Assembly: GCA_937872475.1 (NCBI GenBank)
Contig: CALMSY010000026.1
Span: forward strand, 1 to 64,000
Direction: 5' to 3'
DNA from: 67-14 sp020438345
GTDB lineage: Bacteria > Actinomycetota > Thermoleophilia > Solirubrobacterales > 70-9
DNA: 64,000 nucleotides
Shown here piece after piece: positions 15,690 through 24,527 of the stretch (positions are counted from its first letter, which is position 1; each line of letters begins with the position of its first letter). The position numbers were made by a program, and so were the translations under genes. The notes beneath the pieces were generated by a model, which saw only the letters and a list, made by a program, of their open reading frames with translations, was not told the origin of the DNA and ran no database searches.

Positions 15690-15847
15690 GTCAGAAGATT
15701 GCCACATGTCCGGGTTAAGTTGCCGCTCAGCCACAGTTTGAAACTCCACCGGCTCCGGGGTCCCGGCCTGCCCGGATCAAATGAAACTGCCTGCCGGGTT
15801 GCGCCGTTGCCGGGCGGGCCCTGAATCACTCTTGTAGTTTTCTCGCC

Positions 15848-16729
15848 ATGAGCGACAGGGATCAGCCGCAGAACTGGGAGGGCTTTTTCGCCGAGGAGTA
15901 CGGGAGGTTGGGACCCGAAACCCGAACCCGGCTCTACGATCTGCTGCCTGAAGGATGGACCTTCGAAGGTAAGCGGGTTCTCGATTTCGGATGCGGACCC
16001 GGACGAACCCTGCGTCAGTTCACCGAGGAAGCCTCCAAAGGCGAATTCTGGGGTGTGGACATTGACCCGTCGAGTATCGAGAGTTTCGAAGACTGCGACC
16101 TTCCACTCCACACCAGGGTCTGTGACCTCAACCCGCCGCTTGAGTTTGAGGACGAAAGCTTTGACTTCATCTGGGCAATCTCGGTCTTCACCCACCTGAC
16201 TGACAACTCCGCGGACTGGTTGATCGAACTCCACAGGATCCTCAAGCCCGGCGGGAGATTGATGGCAACCTTCATGGGTCCGGCCCAGTCTGAGATCGTC
16301 GCTTTCGAACCCTGGGACGAAAACCGGGTCGGCATGAATGTTCTTTACAAGGACCGGACCCGGGAAGAAGGAACCCCCATGGTCTTCATGTCGGACTGGT
16401 GGGTGCGCGAACACTGGGGAAGGCTCTTCGAGATCGAGACGATCGAGGATATCCACAGCCAGCGCTGGCCAATGCTGGTCAAGAAGGAAGCGAACCTGAC
16501 CGCTGCGGAAGTGATGGCAATGAGTGACGATCCGAGGGAAATCGATGCCCTCCGGCACAACCTCGTCCAGGTGCAGGAAGAAGCATCCCGACTGCATCAG
16601 ACCATGAAGGACGACCGGATCCGGCAACAGGAAGCACTCGATGCACAACGAGCCGAATTCGAGAGCTCAGCCAGCTGGCGGGCTACGAAACCCCTGCGGC
16701 AGATTATGGGCCGCACCCGCCGAAGCTGA
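15848..16729 (+). CDS. class I SAM-dependent methyltransferase with C-terminal coiled coil and SWRxTxPLR tag
   Basis: This is a 293-aa protein. The Rossmann methyltransferase core occupies residues about 30-200: VLDFGCGPGR (motif I), GVDIDPSSI, FDFIWAISVFTHL and the ILKPGGRL loop. After residue about 220 it turns into a charged coiled coil and closes with SASWRATKPLRQIMGR, a short tag often seen at the end of glycosyltransferases and methyltransferases of bacterial surface-glycan loci. Probable job: methylation of a sugar in the exported polysaccharide. Leaderless-type start: TAGTTT at 15835-15840, 7 nt before the ATG, without a ribosome site. Confidence 0.85.
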   Translation: MSDRDQPQNWEGFFAEEYGRLGPETRTRLYDLLPEGWTFEGKRVLDFGCGPGRTLRQFTEEASKGEFWGVDIDPSSIESFEDCDLPLHTRVCDLNPPLEFEDESFDFIWAISVFTHLTDNSADWLIELHRILKPGGRLMATFMGPAQSEIVAFEPWDENRVGMNVLYKDRTREEGTPMVFMSDWWVREHWGRLFEIETIEDIHSQRWPMLVKKEANLTAAEVMAMSDDPREIDALRHNLVQVQEEASRLHQTMKDDRIRQQEALDAQRAEFESSASWRATKPLRQIMGRTRRS

Positions 16730-16791
16730 TCACCGCAATCGCCTTCCCGTAGGGTTCCCCCGGTGAAATCCGTCAGATCCGAGGTCCAGAA

Positions 16792-17790
16792 ATGAGCAAT
16801 GGCCGACTGCGCGCCGGAGCGGCCGCTCTCACCCGCAAGCTTGAACCCCATGCCCGCCGGCTGGCCGGGGAATCCGAAAAGGCTGCTGCAATCGACCTTG
16901 ACGACTGGCTGAAGCCCTGCTTCGGCGCGGAACTTGACCCGGTCGAAGCCCGCCTCACGACCGATCCCGACCTGCCACTTTCAGTTTTCTCAGGGCTGAG
17001 CGATGACCTGTGGGCGCTGCTCTCCACCCGCTCCTACTCCGCCTATCCCGCCATTCTCAAAGCCCTGCCCGAGGTTCCCGACCCGGCCCTTCAGATCAGC
17101 TGGAACGGCGCCGAAGGCGTGACCCTCGCAGCCCAGAGCGCAAGCTTCTACTCCAAGGTAAAAGCGAGGATCCGCCGCTACGGCGAGATCCCGGTCGAGG
17201 AAGCAAGCCTGCTCGATTTCGGCTGTGGATGGGGGCGCCTCCTTCGGCTTTTCGGACGTGAAGTGACTCCCGACCGGCTTTTTGGTTGCGATCCGGTCGA
17301 GTCGATTCTTGATACCTGTCGCGAGGCTGGAGTCCGGGCGACTCTCGCCCGCAGCGAGTTCCTGCCAAGAGAGATCCCGTTTGAAGAGAAGTTCGATGCG
17401 GCCTATTCATTCTCGGTTTTCACCCATATCTCCGAAGAGTCACACCTGACATGTCTCAACGCAATTCACGGATCACTCAAGCCTGGCGGGCTGTTCTTCG
17501 TCACCGTGCGCCCGCCTGGTTACCTCCGGATCTCGGCTGAATCTGCGCCACTGCTGGAACAGGCCGGACCGGACCTGGCCAAGGCCTATGAAGGCCCCCG
17601 GTACGGATTCCAGCCACATGCTTCCGACGAGTCCCATCCGCAGTTCGACGGGACGAAAATGCACTACGGCGAAGCCGTGATCGGACTCGACTACATTCGC
17701 GAAAAGTGGGACATGTTCGAACTGCTTGACGTGACCCCGCAGGCCAGCGACATGTACCAGGTCGTGGTTACCCTGCGACGCAAGGACTGA
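16792..17790 (+). CDS. class I SAM-dependent methyltransferase
   Basis: This is a 332-aa protein with an N-terminal helical region of about 130 residues and then a Rossmann-fold methyltransferase: LLDFGCGWGRLLRLF (motif I), GCDPVESIL, FDAAYSFSVFTHIS and SLKPGGLFFVT. The acceptor is unknown; location beside glycosyltransferases and the ABC exporter suggests a glycan or lipid-linked sugar. A ribosome site (GAGGTCC) precedes the ATG at 16792, unlike the neighbour upstream. It converges with the transporter gene that ends 21 bp downstream. Confidence 0.82.
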   Translation: MSNGRLRAGAAALTRKLEPHARRLAGESEKAAAIDLDDWLKPCFGAELDPVEARLTTDPDLPLSVFSGLSDDLWALLSTRSYSAYPAILKALPEVPDPALQISWNGAEGVTLAAQSASFYSKVKARIRRYGEIPVEEASLLDFGCGWGRLLRLFGREVTPDRLFGCDPVESILDTCREAGVRATLARSEFLPREIPFEEKFDAAYSFSVFTHISEESHLTCLNAIHGSLKPGGLFFVTVRPPGYLRISAESAPLLEQAGPDLAKAYEGPRYGFQPHASDESHPQFDGTKMHYGEAVIGLDYIREKWDMFELLDVTPQASDMYQVVVTLRRKD

Positions 17791-17811
17791 TCACCACGGC
17801 TTCGGCTTTGC

Positions 17812-18687
17812 TCAAAGGTCCTCGGCGACCCGCGGTGCCTGGTGACGGAAGATCCAGACCGCGAACACACATGTAGCAATACTGATCAGGCCGGCCGGAA
17901 GCAGACTCAACCAGCCACCGGCCGCTTCGACCGCTGAAGGCGCGGAAGGGTCAATGAACCAGTGTCGGGCCTGCACGAAAAGGATCGTCAACGGACTCAA
18001 CATGACAATGTCGTGGTACTTCTCCGGCACGATCTCGATCGGGTAGAGAACCGGGGTCCCGTAGAAAAGTACGGTCACGCCGACCGACCAGATGATCGCC
18101 ACATCCCGGAACTTCACATACAGGGACGAGAGGATCAGCGAAACCGCAGCGGTCAGGATCACGAGTGCTGCCATCCAGACAGGAAACAGAAACATCGACC
18201 AACTCGGATCAACCCCGAAAGCGAAGACGAAAACCAGAACGACCACAAGGTTCACACCCAGGTTCATCAGGGCCGTGAGCACCACCGCCAGAGGAATCAC
18301 CAGTCGCGGGAACTGGGTCTTCCGCACGATCGCCTCCTGGCTCACCACCGAGGTGACCGAGGAGATCGAAGCTTCCTGAAAGAAACCGAACAGAACGATG
18401 TTGAAGAGCAGCAGCACCGGGTAGAACTCGACCTGCGAGCCAACCCGGAAGATCTGGGTGAAAACGAAGAGCAGCACCCCGAACAGAACCAGCGGTTTGA
18501 TCAGCGACCAGAGATAGCCGAGCGCCGTGTCGAAGTAGGTCTTCTTGAATTCGGTGACCGAGATCAGCGTGAGCAACTCGAAAAAGCGGTGCCAGCCACC
18601 ACCGATCGAAGTCGGACCCTGGACCTCGACCAGTTCCGGCAGATCAGCCGGCGGCTCGACCGGCTCACTCACGGCTGCCTCGCTCAC
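17812..18687 (-). CDS. wzm: ABC-2 type polysaccharide export permease (Wzm-like)
   Basis: This is a 291-aa inner-membrane permease with a cytoplasmic N-terminus, a conserved interface helix (LTLISVTEFKKTYFDTALGYLWSLIKP) and six predicted membrane segments, the architecture of Wzm/TagG proteins that export finished glycan or teichoic-acid chains. It overlaps its ATPase partner by 4 bp (ATGA), as is usual for this pair. The nearby glycosyltransferases probably build the exported chain in the cytoplasm. Confidence 0.9.
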   Translation of the reverse strand: MSEAAVSEPVEPPADLPELVEVQGPTSIGGGWHRFFELLTLISVTEFKKTYFDTALGYLWSLIKPLVLFGVLLFVFTQIFRVGSQVEFYPVLLLFNIVLFGFFQEASISSVTSVVSQEAIVRKTQFPRLVIPLAVVLTALMNLGVNLVVVLVFVFAFGVDPSWSMFLFPVWMAALVILTAAVSLILSSLYVKFRDVAIIWSVGVTVLFYGTPVLYPIEIVPEKYHDIVMLSPLTILFVQARHWFIDPSAPSAVEAAGGWLSLLPAGLISIATCVFAVWIFRHQAPRVAEDL

Positions 18688-19883
18688 CTGTCCCTTTCGA
18701 CTTCCAGATTGAAATCCCCCGGGACCTTGACTACCCCCGGCCCGGTCCTGGTTCCGAAAACCACGAAGGAAAGAAGGTCAATCACCTGGAGAGCCTGGTC
18801 ACCCGTGTCCGGGTTGCTCACCACCCACGAGGTGACGGCGTACCGGTCCGGCAGAAGATTGTTGTCGACTCGCCCGGAAACCCTGATCCGTTCGCCGGTC
18901 CTGACCTCGATGTCTTTCATTTCCTCGTTGAAACCGAAGATCTGCTCACCGTCACCATCCTTGAAGAGGAAAGCGAAAGAAGGATTGACCAGATCCGCGG
19001 TCGCTTCAAAGACCGCGTTCAACCGCAGCTCGGACCCGACCTCGACATTCGGTACCCGGTTTCCGTGATCATCTTCCAGCCAGGCCTCGACCAGCCTCGT
19101 GTGGAGGTCCGGCCTTGTGCCTTCCTGCCGCTGGCCATTCGATTCCTCTTCAAAGTTGAGCCGCAGATAACGGCGGCCTACCTCGTCCGGATCGCCGATC
19201 GTCTGGATGTCGCCGTCGTGGATCAGCATCGCGCGGTGGCAGTAGGCGTCAACGCTGCTCATGTCATGGGTGACGAGCACCACCGTCTTGTCCGATTGCT
19301 TCATCTCGCGGAACACATCCGTGCACTTTTGCTGGAACGAAGCGTCGCCAACCGCGAGGACCTCATCGATCAGGAGGATGTCCGCATCGGCCTGGATCAT
19401 CGTTGAAAAGGCCAGCCGGACCAGCATTCCCGAGGAGTAGTTCTTCAGTTTGAGGTCAACGAACTCACGCAGCTCGGCAAAGTCCAGCACCGCATCCAGT
19501 CGCGACCGGGCTTCTTTGCGGCTCAGGCCCATCATCACACCGTTCAGCTCCACGTTCTCCCGCGCGGTCAGGTCAGGGTTGAACCCCACCCCGAGCTCTA
19601 TGAACGGAGCCAGTCTTCCGGCCATGCGGATCCGGCCGGCATCCGCCTGGTAAATCGAAGCCATCAGTTTGAGCAAGGTGCTCTTGCCGGAACCATTGCG
19701 CCCGACGATTCCGAAGAATTCCCCCCGCGACACCTCGAAGGAAAGGTCACGCAGTGCAACCAGCTCCCGGTAGTCACTCTTGCGGAACGGATGAACCATC
19801 CGTTCCTTCAGCGTGTCCACCTTGTGGGTCGGGATCTGGAAGGACTTGCTGAGGTTCTCGACCTGGATCGCAACCGGCGGCAT
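18684..19883 (-). CDS. wzt: ABC transporter ATP-binding protein for polysaccharide export (Wzt-like) with C-terminal substrate domain
   Basis: This is a 399-aa ATPase: Walker A GRNGSGKST, signature LKNYSSGM, Walker B ADILLIDEV, and the H-loop VLVTHD. Residues about 255-399 form the extra beta-sandwich domain of Wzt proteins that recognise the modified end of the glycan before export (for example LEDDHGNRVPNVEVGSEL ... FAFLFKDGDG). Presence of this domain implies a chain capped by a terminal modification, plausibly one of the methylations encoded nearby. Leaderless-type start: TAATCT at 19891-19896 lies 7 nt before the ATG. The permease follows with a 4-bp overlap. Confidence 0.92.
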   Translation of the reverse strand: MPPVAIQVENLSKSFQIPTHKVDTLKERMVHPFRKSDYRELVALRDLSFEVSRGEFFGIVGRNGSGKSTLLKLMASIYQADAGRIRMAGRLAPFIELGVGFNPDLTARENVELNGVMMGLSRKEARSRLDAVLDFAELREFVDLKLKNYSSGMLVRLAFSTMIQADADILLIDEVLAVGDASFQQKCTDVFREMKQSDKTVVLVTHDMSSVDAYCHRAMLIHDGDIQTIGDPDEVGRRYLRLNFEEESNGQRQEGTRPDLHTRLVEAWLEDDHGNRVPNVEVGSELRLNAVFEATADLVNPSFAFLFKDGDGEQIFGFNEEMKDIEVRTGERIRVSGRVDNNLLPDRYAVTSWVVSNPDTGDQALQVIDLLSFVVFGTRTGPGVVKVPGDFNLEVERDR

Positions 19884-19893
19884 CGCGTGGAGA

Positions 19894-20724
19894 TTATCCG
19901 GCTGTCAGCGAATCCAGCTTGACCGAAGACGGGCGAGTGCGAGGTTCCATCTCGCCCGGCAGCCGCCGCAGCAGGGCGAGCAGGCTCACCCCGTGCCGGT
20001 AGGGAAGTCTCCGGCCCGGGTCGTCAAGCCCTCTTTCCAGGCGTCCCGCTTCTCCCGCAAAGAGACGGGTCAAGGTGGTATTCACCGGCTTCGGGGGGAT
20101 GAAGAAGTCCGTCTCGAGCTCACCGGCCGTGCCTTCACCTCGACCTTTCAGGGTTCGAACCGCCTTCACGACCGGGAACAGACGCGAGTTGAAATGCGAG
20201 AGCAGCCGCAGCTCCAGGGGGAGCCCCTCCCAGATCAACTCGAGCCGCCGGGGTGTGTACCGCCGGTAATGGCCGAAACTGACGTCATGCTGCGTCCACA
20301 GTGAAGGGTCGGCCGGCACTGTGATCAGGATCTGCGCGCCAGGCCTTATTGCGGCCGCGAGGCGGGAGAAGATATCGAAGTCGTCTTCGACATGTTCGAT
20401 GACATCCATGACCGTGAAGAGATCGACCTCCCCCACAAGATCGCCCAGATCATCCGGGGCGGACCCCTGGCGAAAGTCGATCTCGGGGAAACCTTCCCGG
20501 GCGGACCGGATCGCATCCTCGGAGGTATCGATACCTATGCGCTGCCGCCATCCGTCGAAGGCTGCGAGGTTCGCGCCCGTTCCGCAGCCGACGTCAACAA
20601 GCAATCCCCGGTCACTCGCGTCGGTTGCGCTTTCGATCACCCGCTGCACCAGGAGACGCCTCCCTACGAACCACCAATGTTCAAGTTCGATCTTCGAGTG
20701 GAGATCGAACAGTTCGCTCCGCAT
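19894..20724 (-). CDS. class I SAM-dependent methyltransferase
   Basis: This is a 276-aa protein beginning MRSELFDLHSKIELEHWWFVGRR, the typical N-terminus of a methyltransferase family found with glycosyltransferases. Motif I is LLVDVGCGTGAN, followed by GIDTSEDAI, DLFTVMDVIEHVEDD and ITVPADPSLWTQHDVSFGHYRRY. The last is a diagnostic segment of this family, whose members often lie beside polyprenyl-phosphate sugar transferases, as here (divergent GT2 at 20791). ATG at 20724 is chosen over TTG at 20742, with CAGGAT 6 nt upstream serving either as a weak ribosome site or as a -10 variant. Confidence 0.82.
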   Translation of the reverse strand: MRSELFDLHSKIELEHWWFVGRRLLVQRVIESATDASDRGLLVDVGCGTGANLAAFDGWRQRIGIDTSEDAIRSAREGFPEIDFRQGSAPDDLGDLVGEVDLFTVMDVIEHVEDDFDIFSRLAAAIRPGAQILITVPADPSLWTQHDVSFGHYRRYTPRRLELIWEGLPLELRLLSHFNSRLFPVVKAVRTLKGRGEGTAGELETDFFIPPKPVNTTLTRLFAGEAGRLERGLDDPGRRLPYRHGVSLLALLRRLPGEMEPRTRPSSVKLDSLTAG

Positions 20725-20790
20725 GCGGAGATCCTGCCACAAGTAGTTGCACCGTCAGCCGTTCACTCGGCCAATAGACTGCGGTGCCCT

Positions 20791-21801
20791 GTGGCGGAAC
20801 TAGACGAAGGCGGCACGGAAGCGCCCGGCGAGGCTGAGTCGTTTCGCCTGCAGATCGTCAGCCCTGTCTACAGGGATGTCGAACCTTTCCTGAGATTGCG
20901 TGCGGAGATTCGCGAAGCAGTTGCCTCCAGTCCCGAGGTCAACCCGGCCGGATTGCGCTTCACCGTTCTTGACGACACAGCCGGGCAGGACCCGGAGATC
21001 GAGTCGCTACGTGAACTCGATGACGTGGAGGTGGTTGAACCTCCGTTCAGCCTCGGCCATCAGAGGGGGCTCGTTTACGCGTTGCGCCATGTGCTGCCGC
21101 GACTTCAGGACGAAGACGTGCTCGTGACCCTCGATTCCGATGGCGAGGACAAGCCGGCTGACGTTCCCCGGGTGGTCGCCGGTCTCCTGGAGGTTTCACG
21201 CGACACCCCGCAGATCGTGATCGCAAAGCGCACGAAACGGTCCCACGCGCCGCTGGCATTTCGGATTCTCTACCCGGCCTTCAAAGGCTGCTTCAAACTC
21301 GCCACGGGCAGTGCCGTCGAGAGCGGGAACTTCGCTGCTTACAGAGCCGGGACCGCAAGACGAATCCTGCTTCATCCTTCCTTTGCCCTCTGCTATTCAT
21401 CAACGCTGCTCGTACTGAAAGTGCCGGTCACTTTCGTCCCCTGCGAGCGCGGCCCCCGATTCAGCGGATCTTCCCGGATGGGGTACTCACAACTTTTCAC
21501 CCACGCGATGCGAATGTTGATGCCCTTCTCGGAAGCGATCGCAAGACGGGCACTTTGGCTATTCCTTTCGATTTTCCTTTTGGCGGTCGGTCTTGCCGTG
21601 GTGATCCTCGCGGTCCGTTACGGCACCTCTCAGGCAATCCCCGGCTGGGCCACCTATTCGCTGGCAGCGATGGGAATTCTTTCGATGGTTTCCCTCGGCA
21701 ATCTCTGCATTCTTTTCACTCTCTACTCGCAATCCGTGGCGGTTTCGCTCAGGGACCTGGAAGCAGGCTGGGCCGGCCAGCCGGGACAACGACCTGAATG
21801 A
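20791..21801 (+). CDS. GT2 glycosyltransferase with two C-terminal membrane helices (polyprenyl-phosphate sugar transferase type)
   Basis: This is a 336-aa protein. The GT-A domain (residues about 20-240) has IVSPVYRDVEPF, VLDDTAGQDPE, metal-binding TLDSDGEDKP and FKGCFKLATG. Two hydrophobic segments at the end (LWLFLSIFLLAVGLAVVILAV; YSLAAMGILSMVSLGNLCILF) resemble GtrB/DPM-like enzymes that load a sugar onto a lipid phosphate. The next gene is a GT-C enzyme that would use such a lipid-linked donor; they overlap by 4 bp, which supports a two-step pathway. GTG at 20791 is chosen because of TAGACT at 20775-20780; the open frame further upstream is antisense to the methyltransferase gene. Confidence 0.83.
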   Translation: MAELDEGGTEAPGEAESFRLQIVSPVYRDVEPFLRLRAEIREAVASSPEVNPAGLRFTVLDDTAGQDPEIESLRELDDVEVVEPPFSLGHQRGLVYALRHVLPRLQDEDVLVTLDSDGEDKPADVPRVVAGLLEVSRDTPQIVIAKRTKRSHAPLAFRILYPAFKGCFKLATGSAVESGNFAAYRAGTARRILLHPSFALCYSSTLLVLKVPVTFVPCERGPRFSGSSRMGYSQLFTHAMRMLMPFSEAIARRALWLFLSIFLLAVGLAVVILAVRYGTSQAIPGWATYSLAAMGILSMVSLGNLCILFTLYSQSVAVSLRDLEAGWAGQPGQRPE

Positions 21802-23390
21802 CCCCGAATGAGGAAGGGCGCCTTTCGGGGCGCAACGCCTGGCTGATCGTCGGAGTACTGACCGTCCTCGCCCTGATTTTGCGACTTGCGAACTTTGGTG
21901 ACTCGCTGATCTGGGACGAAGGGTCGACTCGCTTCGTGGTCCACAACCGGCATTTCGTGGACATGCTGGAGTACGTCAAGGGAGAGCAGGAAGTCTCTCC
22001 GCCGTTGTACTTCATCCTCGCCTGGCTATCACAGCGGTTCGGGGACAGCCCGGAGCTTTATCGGCTTCCCGCTTTGCTCGCCGGGCTCGCCACAGTCCCG
22101 CTCACCTTCGTTCTGGGACGGTTGACCGTCGGGGCCAGAGCGGGAATTCTGGGTTCGGCCCTGGTCGCCCTTTCCCCCTTCATGATCTTCTACTCGACCG
22201 AAGCCCGGGGCTATTCGCTGCTTGCCCTTTGCGTTGTGATCAGCTCGATTGCGCTGCTGAAGGCATTGAAGGGCAACCGGACCGGATGGTGGGTCCTCTT
22301 CGCATTCGCCAGTGCCGCTGCCATGTACGCCCATTACACGGCCCTGTTCGTCCTCGCCGCACAGTTCGTATGGGCCCTCGTCGCGTTTCCGGATCGCCGC
22401 AAGCAACTTGTCGGGGCCAGCATCGGTGCCGCAATCCTTTTTCTGCCGTGGCTTCCGGAGTACAAGGCCGATAGCGACTCGCCCGGTGCCAACGTGATCG
22501 GTGCCCTTTTCCCCTTCGACGTCGACTCGGCGTGGCACGGACTTCTCCACTGGAGCGTCGGACATCCGTTTGTGGGAGCCGGGTCTATCCCCGGCCCGGT
22601 CTTCCTGGCCCTGTTCGCGACAGGGCTGCTGCTCGGCGCTTTCGGGCTGCTTCGCCGGATCGCCGAGAACGGCAGCTGGCGTCCCGACAGACTCATCGTG
22701 CTGCCGGTTCTGCTCGCGGTGAGTGCCCCGATCGGAACCATCCTGTTCAGCACGTTCTCGGTCAGCGTCTTCTTGCCGCGGAACCTCGCACCGTCCTCGG
22801 TCGGACTGGCCCTGGTGGTTGCAGCTCTTCTGGCGGCGCCGCGCAACACGGTGGTGCGCTGGTCAGCGACCGGCCTGGTCCTGGCCTGTTTCAGCTTCGC
22901 GGCAATCTCAACCCTGAATTCGGAGAACCGGAGGCCGAACTATCTCGCTGCCGCCGGCTTTATCGAATCAAAGGCCGCGCCCGGCTCGGTCGTGGTTGAT
23001 GCCGGGGGGCTTCAGCCGGCCCCGACCGGGAATCTGGACGTCGCCTTCGAGATCAAGGGAACCGACCTGCCCGTCATCCGGATCGGTGTTCCTTCCCGCG
23101 ACGACCTTGCCGCCGCTATCGCCCCTGGCGGGGCCGGACGCTACTCCTCATTCGAGGTCACACCAACCGCGGAGGTTGTGACCGAGAGCCTCGATCGGGC
23201 TGATGGAGCGCCCCTCTTTCTCGTCTCGGGAACCGGTGAGGTCTATGGACGGATGTTTGACTCACCGGCAACAGAGGAGTTCGAACAGGCGCTCCGGGGG
23301 AAAGCCACGGAAGTTGACTCCCGGGAATTCACAGGATTGGGCTACACCGTGACAGTCCGTGAGTTTGAACCCGTCGAAGACGGAAGCTAG
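21798..23390 (+). CDS. GT-C family membrane glycosyltransferase (PMT/ArnT-like)
   Basis: This is a 530-aa polytopic protein. The first membrane helix is followed by an external loop with LIWDEGS, the acidic Asp-Glu pair required for catalysis in GT-C enzymes, then EVSPPLYFILAW and LYRLPALLAGL, both conserved in the dolichyl-phosphate-mannose-mannosyltransferase-like family. About ten membrane helices lead to a soluble C-terminal domain of about 140 residues outside the membrane. It shares a transcript with the preceding lipid-sugar transferase (4-bp overlap) and is paralogous to the genes at 29142 and 33562. Donor and acceptor unknown. Confidence 0.82.
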   Translation: MTPNEEGRLSGRNAWLIVGVLTVLALILRLANFGDSLIWDEGSTRFVVHNRHFVDMLEYVKGEQEVSPPLYFILAWLSQRFGDSPELYRLPALLAGLATVPLTFVLGRLTVGARAGILGSALVALSPFMIFYSTEARGYSLLALCVVISSIALLKALKGNRTGWWVLFAFASAAAMYAHYTALFVLAAQFVWALVAFPDRRKQLVGASIGAAILFLPWLPEYKADSDSPGANVIGALFPFDVDSAWHGLLHWSVGHPFVGAGSIPGPVFLALFATGLLLGAFGLLRRIAENGSWRPDRLIVLPVLLAVSAPIGTILFSTFSVSVFLPRNLAPSSVGLALVVAALLAAPRNTVVRWSATGLVLACFSFAAISTLNSENRRPNYLAAAGFIESKAAPGSVVVDAGGLQPAPTGNLDVAFEIKGTDLPVIRIGVPSRDDLAAAIAPGGAGRYSSFEVTPTAEVVTESLDRADGAPLFLVSGTGEVYGRMFDSPATEEFEQALRGKATEVDSREFTGLGYTVTVREFEPVEDGS

Positions 23391-24493
23391 GCGCCGGGAC
23401 GGATCTGCCCCGCCCGCCAGCGCCTGATGCCGCGGGGTCCATAAGCGCCGGGATCCCCAGGCGGGGGACCGGTGGGCGGTTCGGGTAGCGGCAGCTTCTG
23501 CCGGATGCCGGTGATCCGCCGCCACAGAAGACCACGGGAAAGGCAGGTTTCACTGCCCAGCGTCTCGTTCCTGCCAACAAGCGCACGGAACGGACGGACC
23601 AGCAGCCAGATCAGTGTCAGGATGGAACGCTCGGCCCGGGAGAACCGGCGCAGAGTCGAAGCCTTGCCGCGGTCGAGCTGCTCGCCGGCCGCTTCAGTTC
23701 TTTCAAGGAGCGCCGTTGCCTGGGCCTGAAGCCGCAGCACATCGAAGTAGTAGCCGGCCCGCCAGTAGTTGCCGAATCCGGTCAATTCCCGCAGCCATTC
23801 CTTCAGCCGGCTGCCGGTACCTGACCCGGATACCTGCCCCAGCACAGCTCCGGCATGCTGGATGTAGTCGTATAGCGCCCGGTCGGAGTAACCGACCTCG
23901 CCGGTTGCCAGGGCGCAGATCGCCAGCCAGTGATCATGGAACTGCCAGCCCGGGTTCTCCGGAAACGGCAGGGCCGTATCCAGCAGCTCCCGGCGAAACA
24001 GCGATGCCGAGCCGGTGATCGTGTTGGCGATCATCACCGAGGCCAGGTTGCCGTACTCGTTGCGGCGACCCCGCCAGAAAGTCGGGGAAAGCTCGGTCCC
24101 GTCCGGAAGGGTCAGCCTCATGTCGCTGTAAACGAGGTTGCGCCCACCGATCAGACCGGCCAGGGTTTCCAGTTTCTCCGGGTGCCAGAAATCATCCTGG
24201 TCGGAAAGAGCAACCAGCTCACATTCCGGCGGAACCATGCCCAGTGCCCTCTCGAAATTCCGGTAGAAGCCGAGCCGCTTACGGGAGCGGGAGAAGCGGA
24301 ACCTCTCATCCCCGGCAAGGATCCCTTCAATCATGCCGACCGACTCGTCGGTGGAGTGGTCGTCACTGATCAGGCAGATCCAGCTGTTGCTGGTCTGTGA
24401 CCGGATTGATTCGATCTGGCGGGCGAACAAGTCGGCGTCGGGCTCGTAGGTCGCCATGCAGATCGCAATCGGATGGTTGGTGCTCGAAGGCAT
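23387..24493 (-). CDS. glycosyltransferase family 2
   Basis: This is a 368-aa protein. GT2 fold: IAICMATYEPDADLFARQIESI, CLISDDHSTDES, FSRSRKRLGFYRNFERAL and the metal site ALSDQDDFWHPEKL. The catalytic region continues into FHDHWLA, and a basic C-terminal half (GRNETLGSE, RGLLWRRITG) follows. It is clearly paralogous to residues about 135-480 of the large fused enzyme at 26437-29130, including the unusual GRNETLGSE/GHNETLGAE block. Leaderless-type start: TAGTCT at 24503-24508, 9 nt before the ATG, back-to-back with the promoter of the divergent StrF-like gene. Its stop overlaps that of the convergent GT-C gene by 4 bp. Confidence 0.87.
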   Translation of the reverse strand: MPSSTNHPIAICMATYEPDADLFARQIESIRSQTSNSWICLISDDHSTDESVGMIEGILAGDERFRFSRSRKRLGFYRNFERALGMVPPECELVALSDQDDFWHPEKLETLAGLIGGRNLVYSDMRLTLPDGTELSPTFWRGRRNEYGNLASVMIANTITGSASLFRRELLDTALPFPENPGWQFHDHWLAICALATGEVGYSDRALYDYIQHAGAVLGQVSGSGTGSRLKEWLRELTGFGNYWRAGYYFDVLRLQAQATALLERTEAAGEQLDRGKASTLRRFSRAERSILTLIWLLVRPFRALVGRNETLGSETCLSRGLLWRRITGIRQKLPLPEPPTGPPPGDPGAYGPRGIRRWRAGQIRPGA

Positions 24494-24527
24494 GCTCAGG
24501 CCAGACTAGAGTAGAGTCCTGCGGCCC

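Noticed and set aside
20392..20790. Upstream extension of the GT2 gene at 20791
   Set aside because: It is antisense to a methyltransferase with clear motifs; the GTG at 20791 fits the leaderless pattern.
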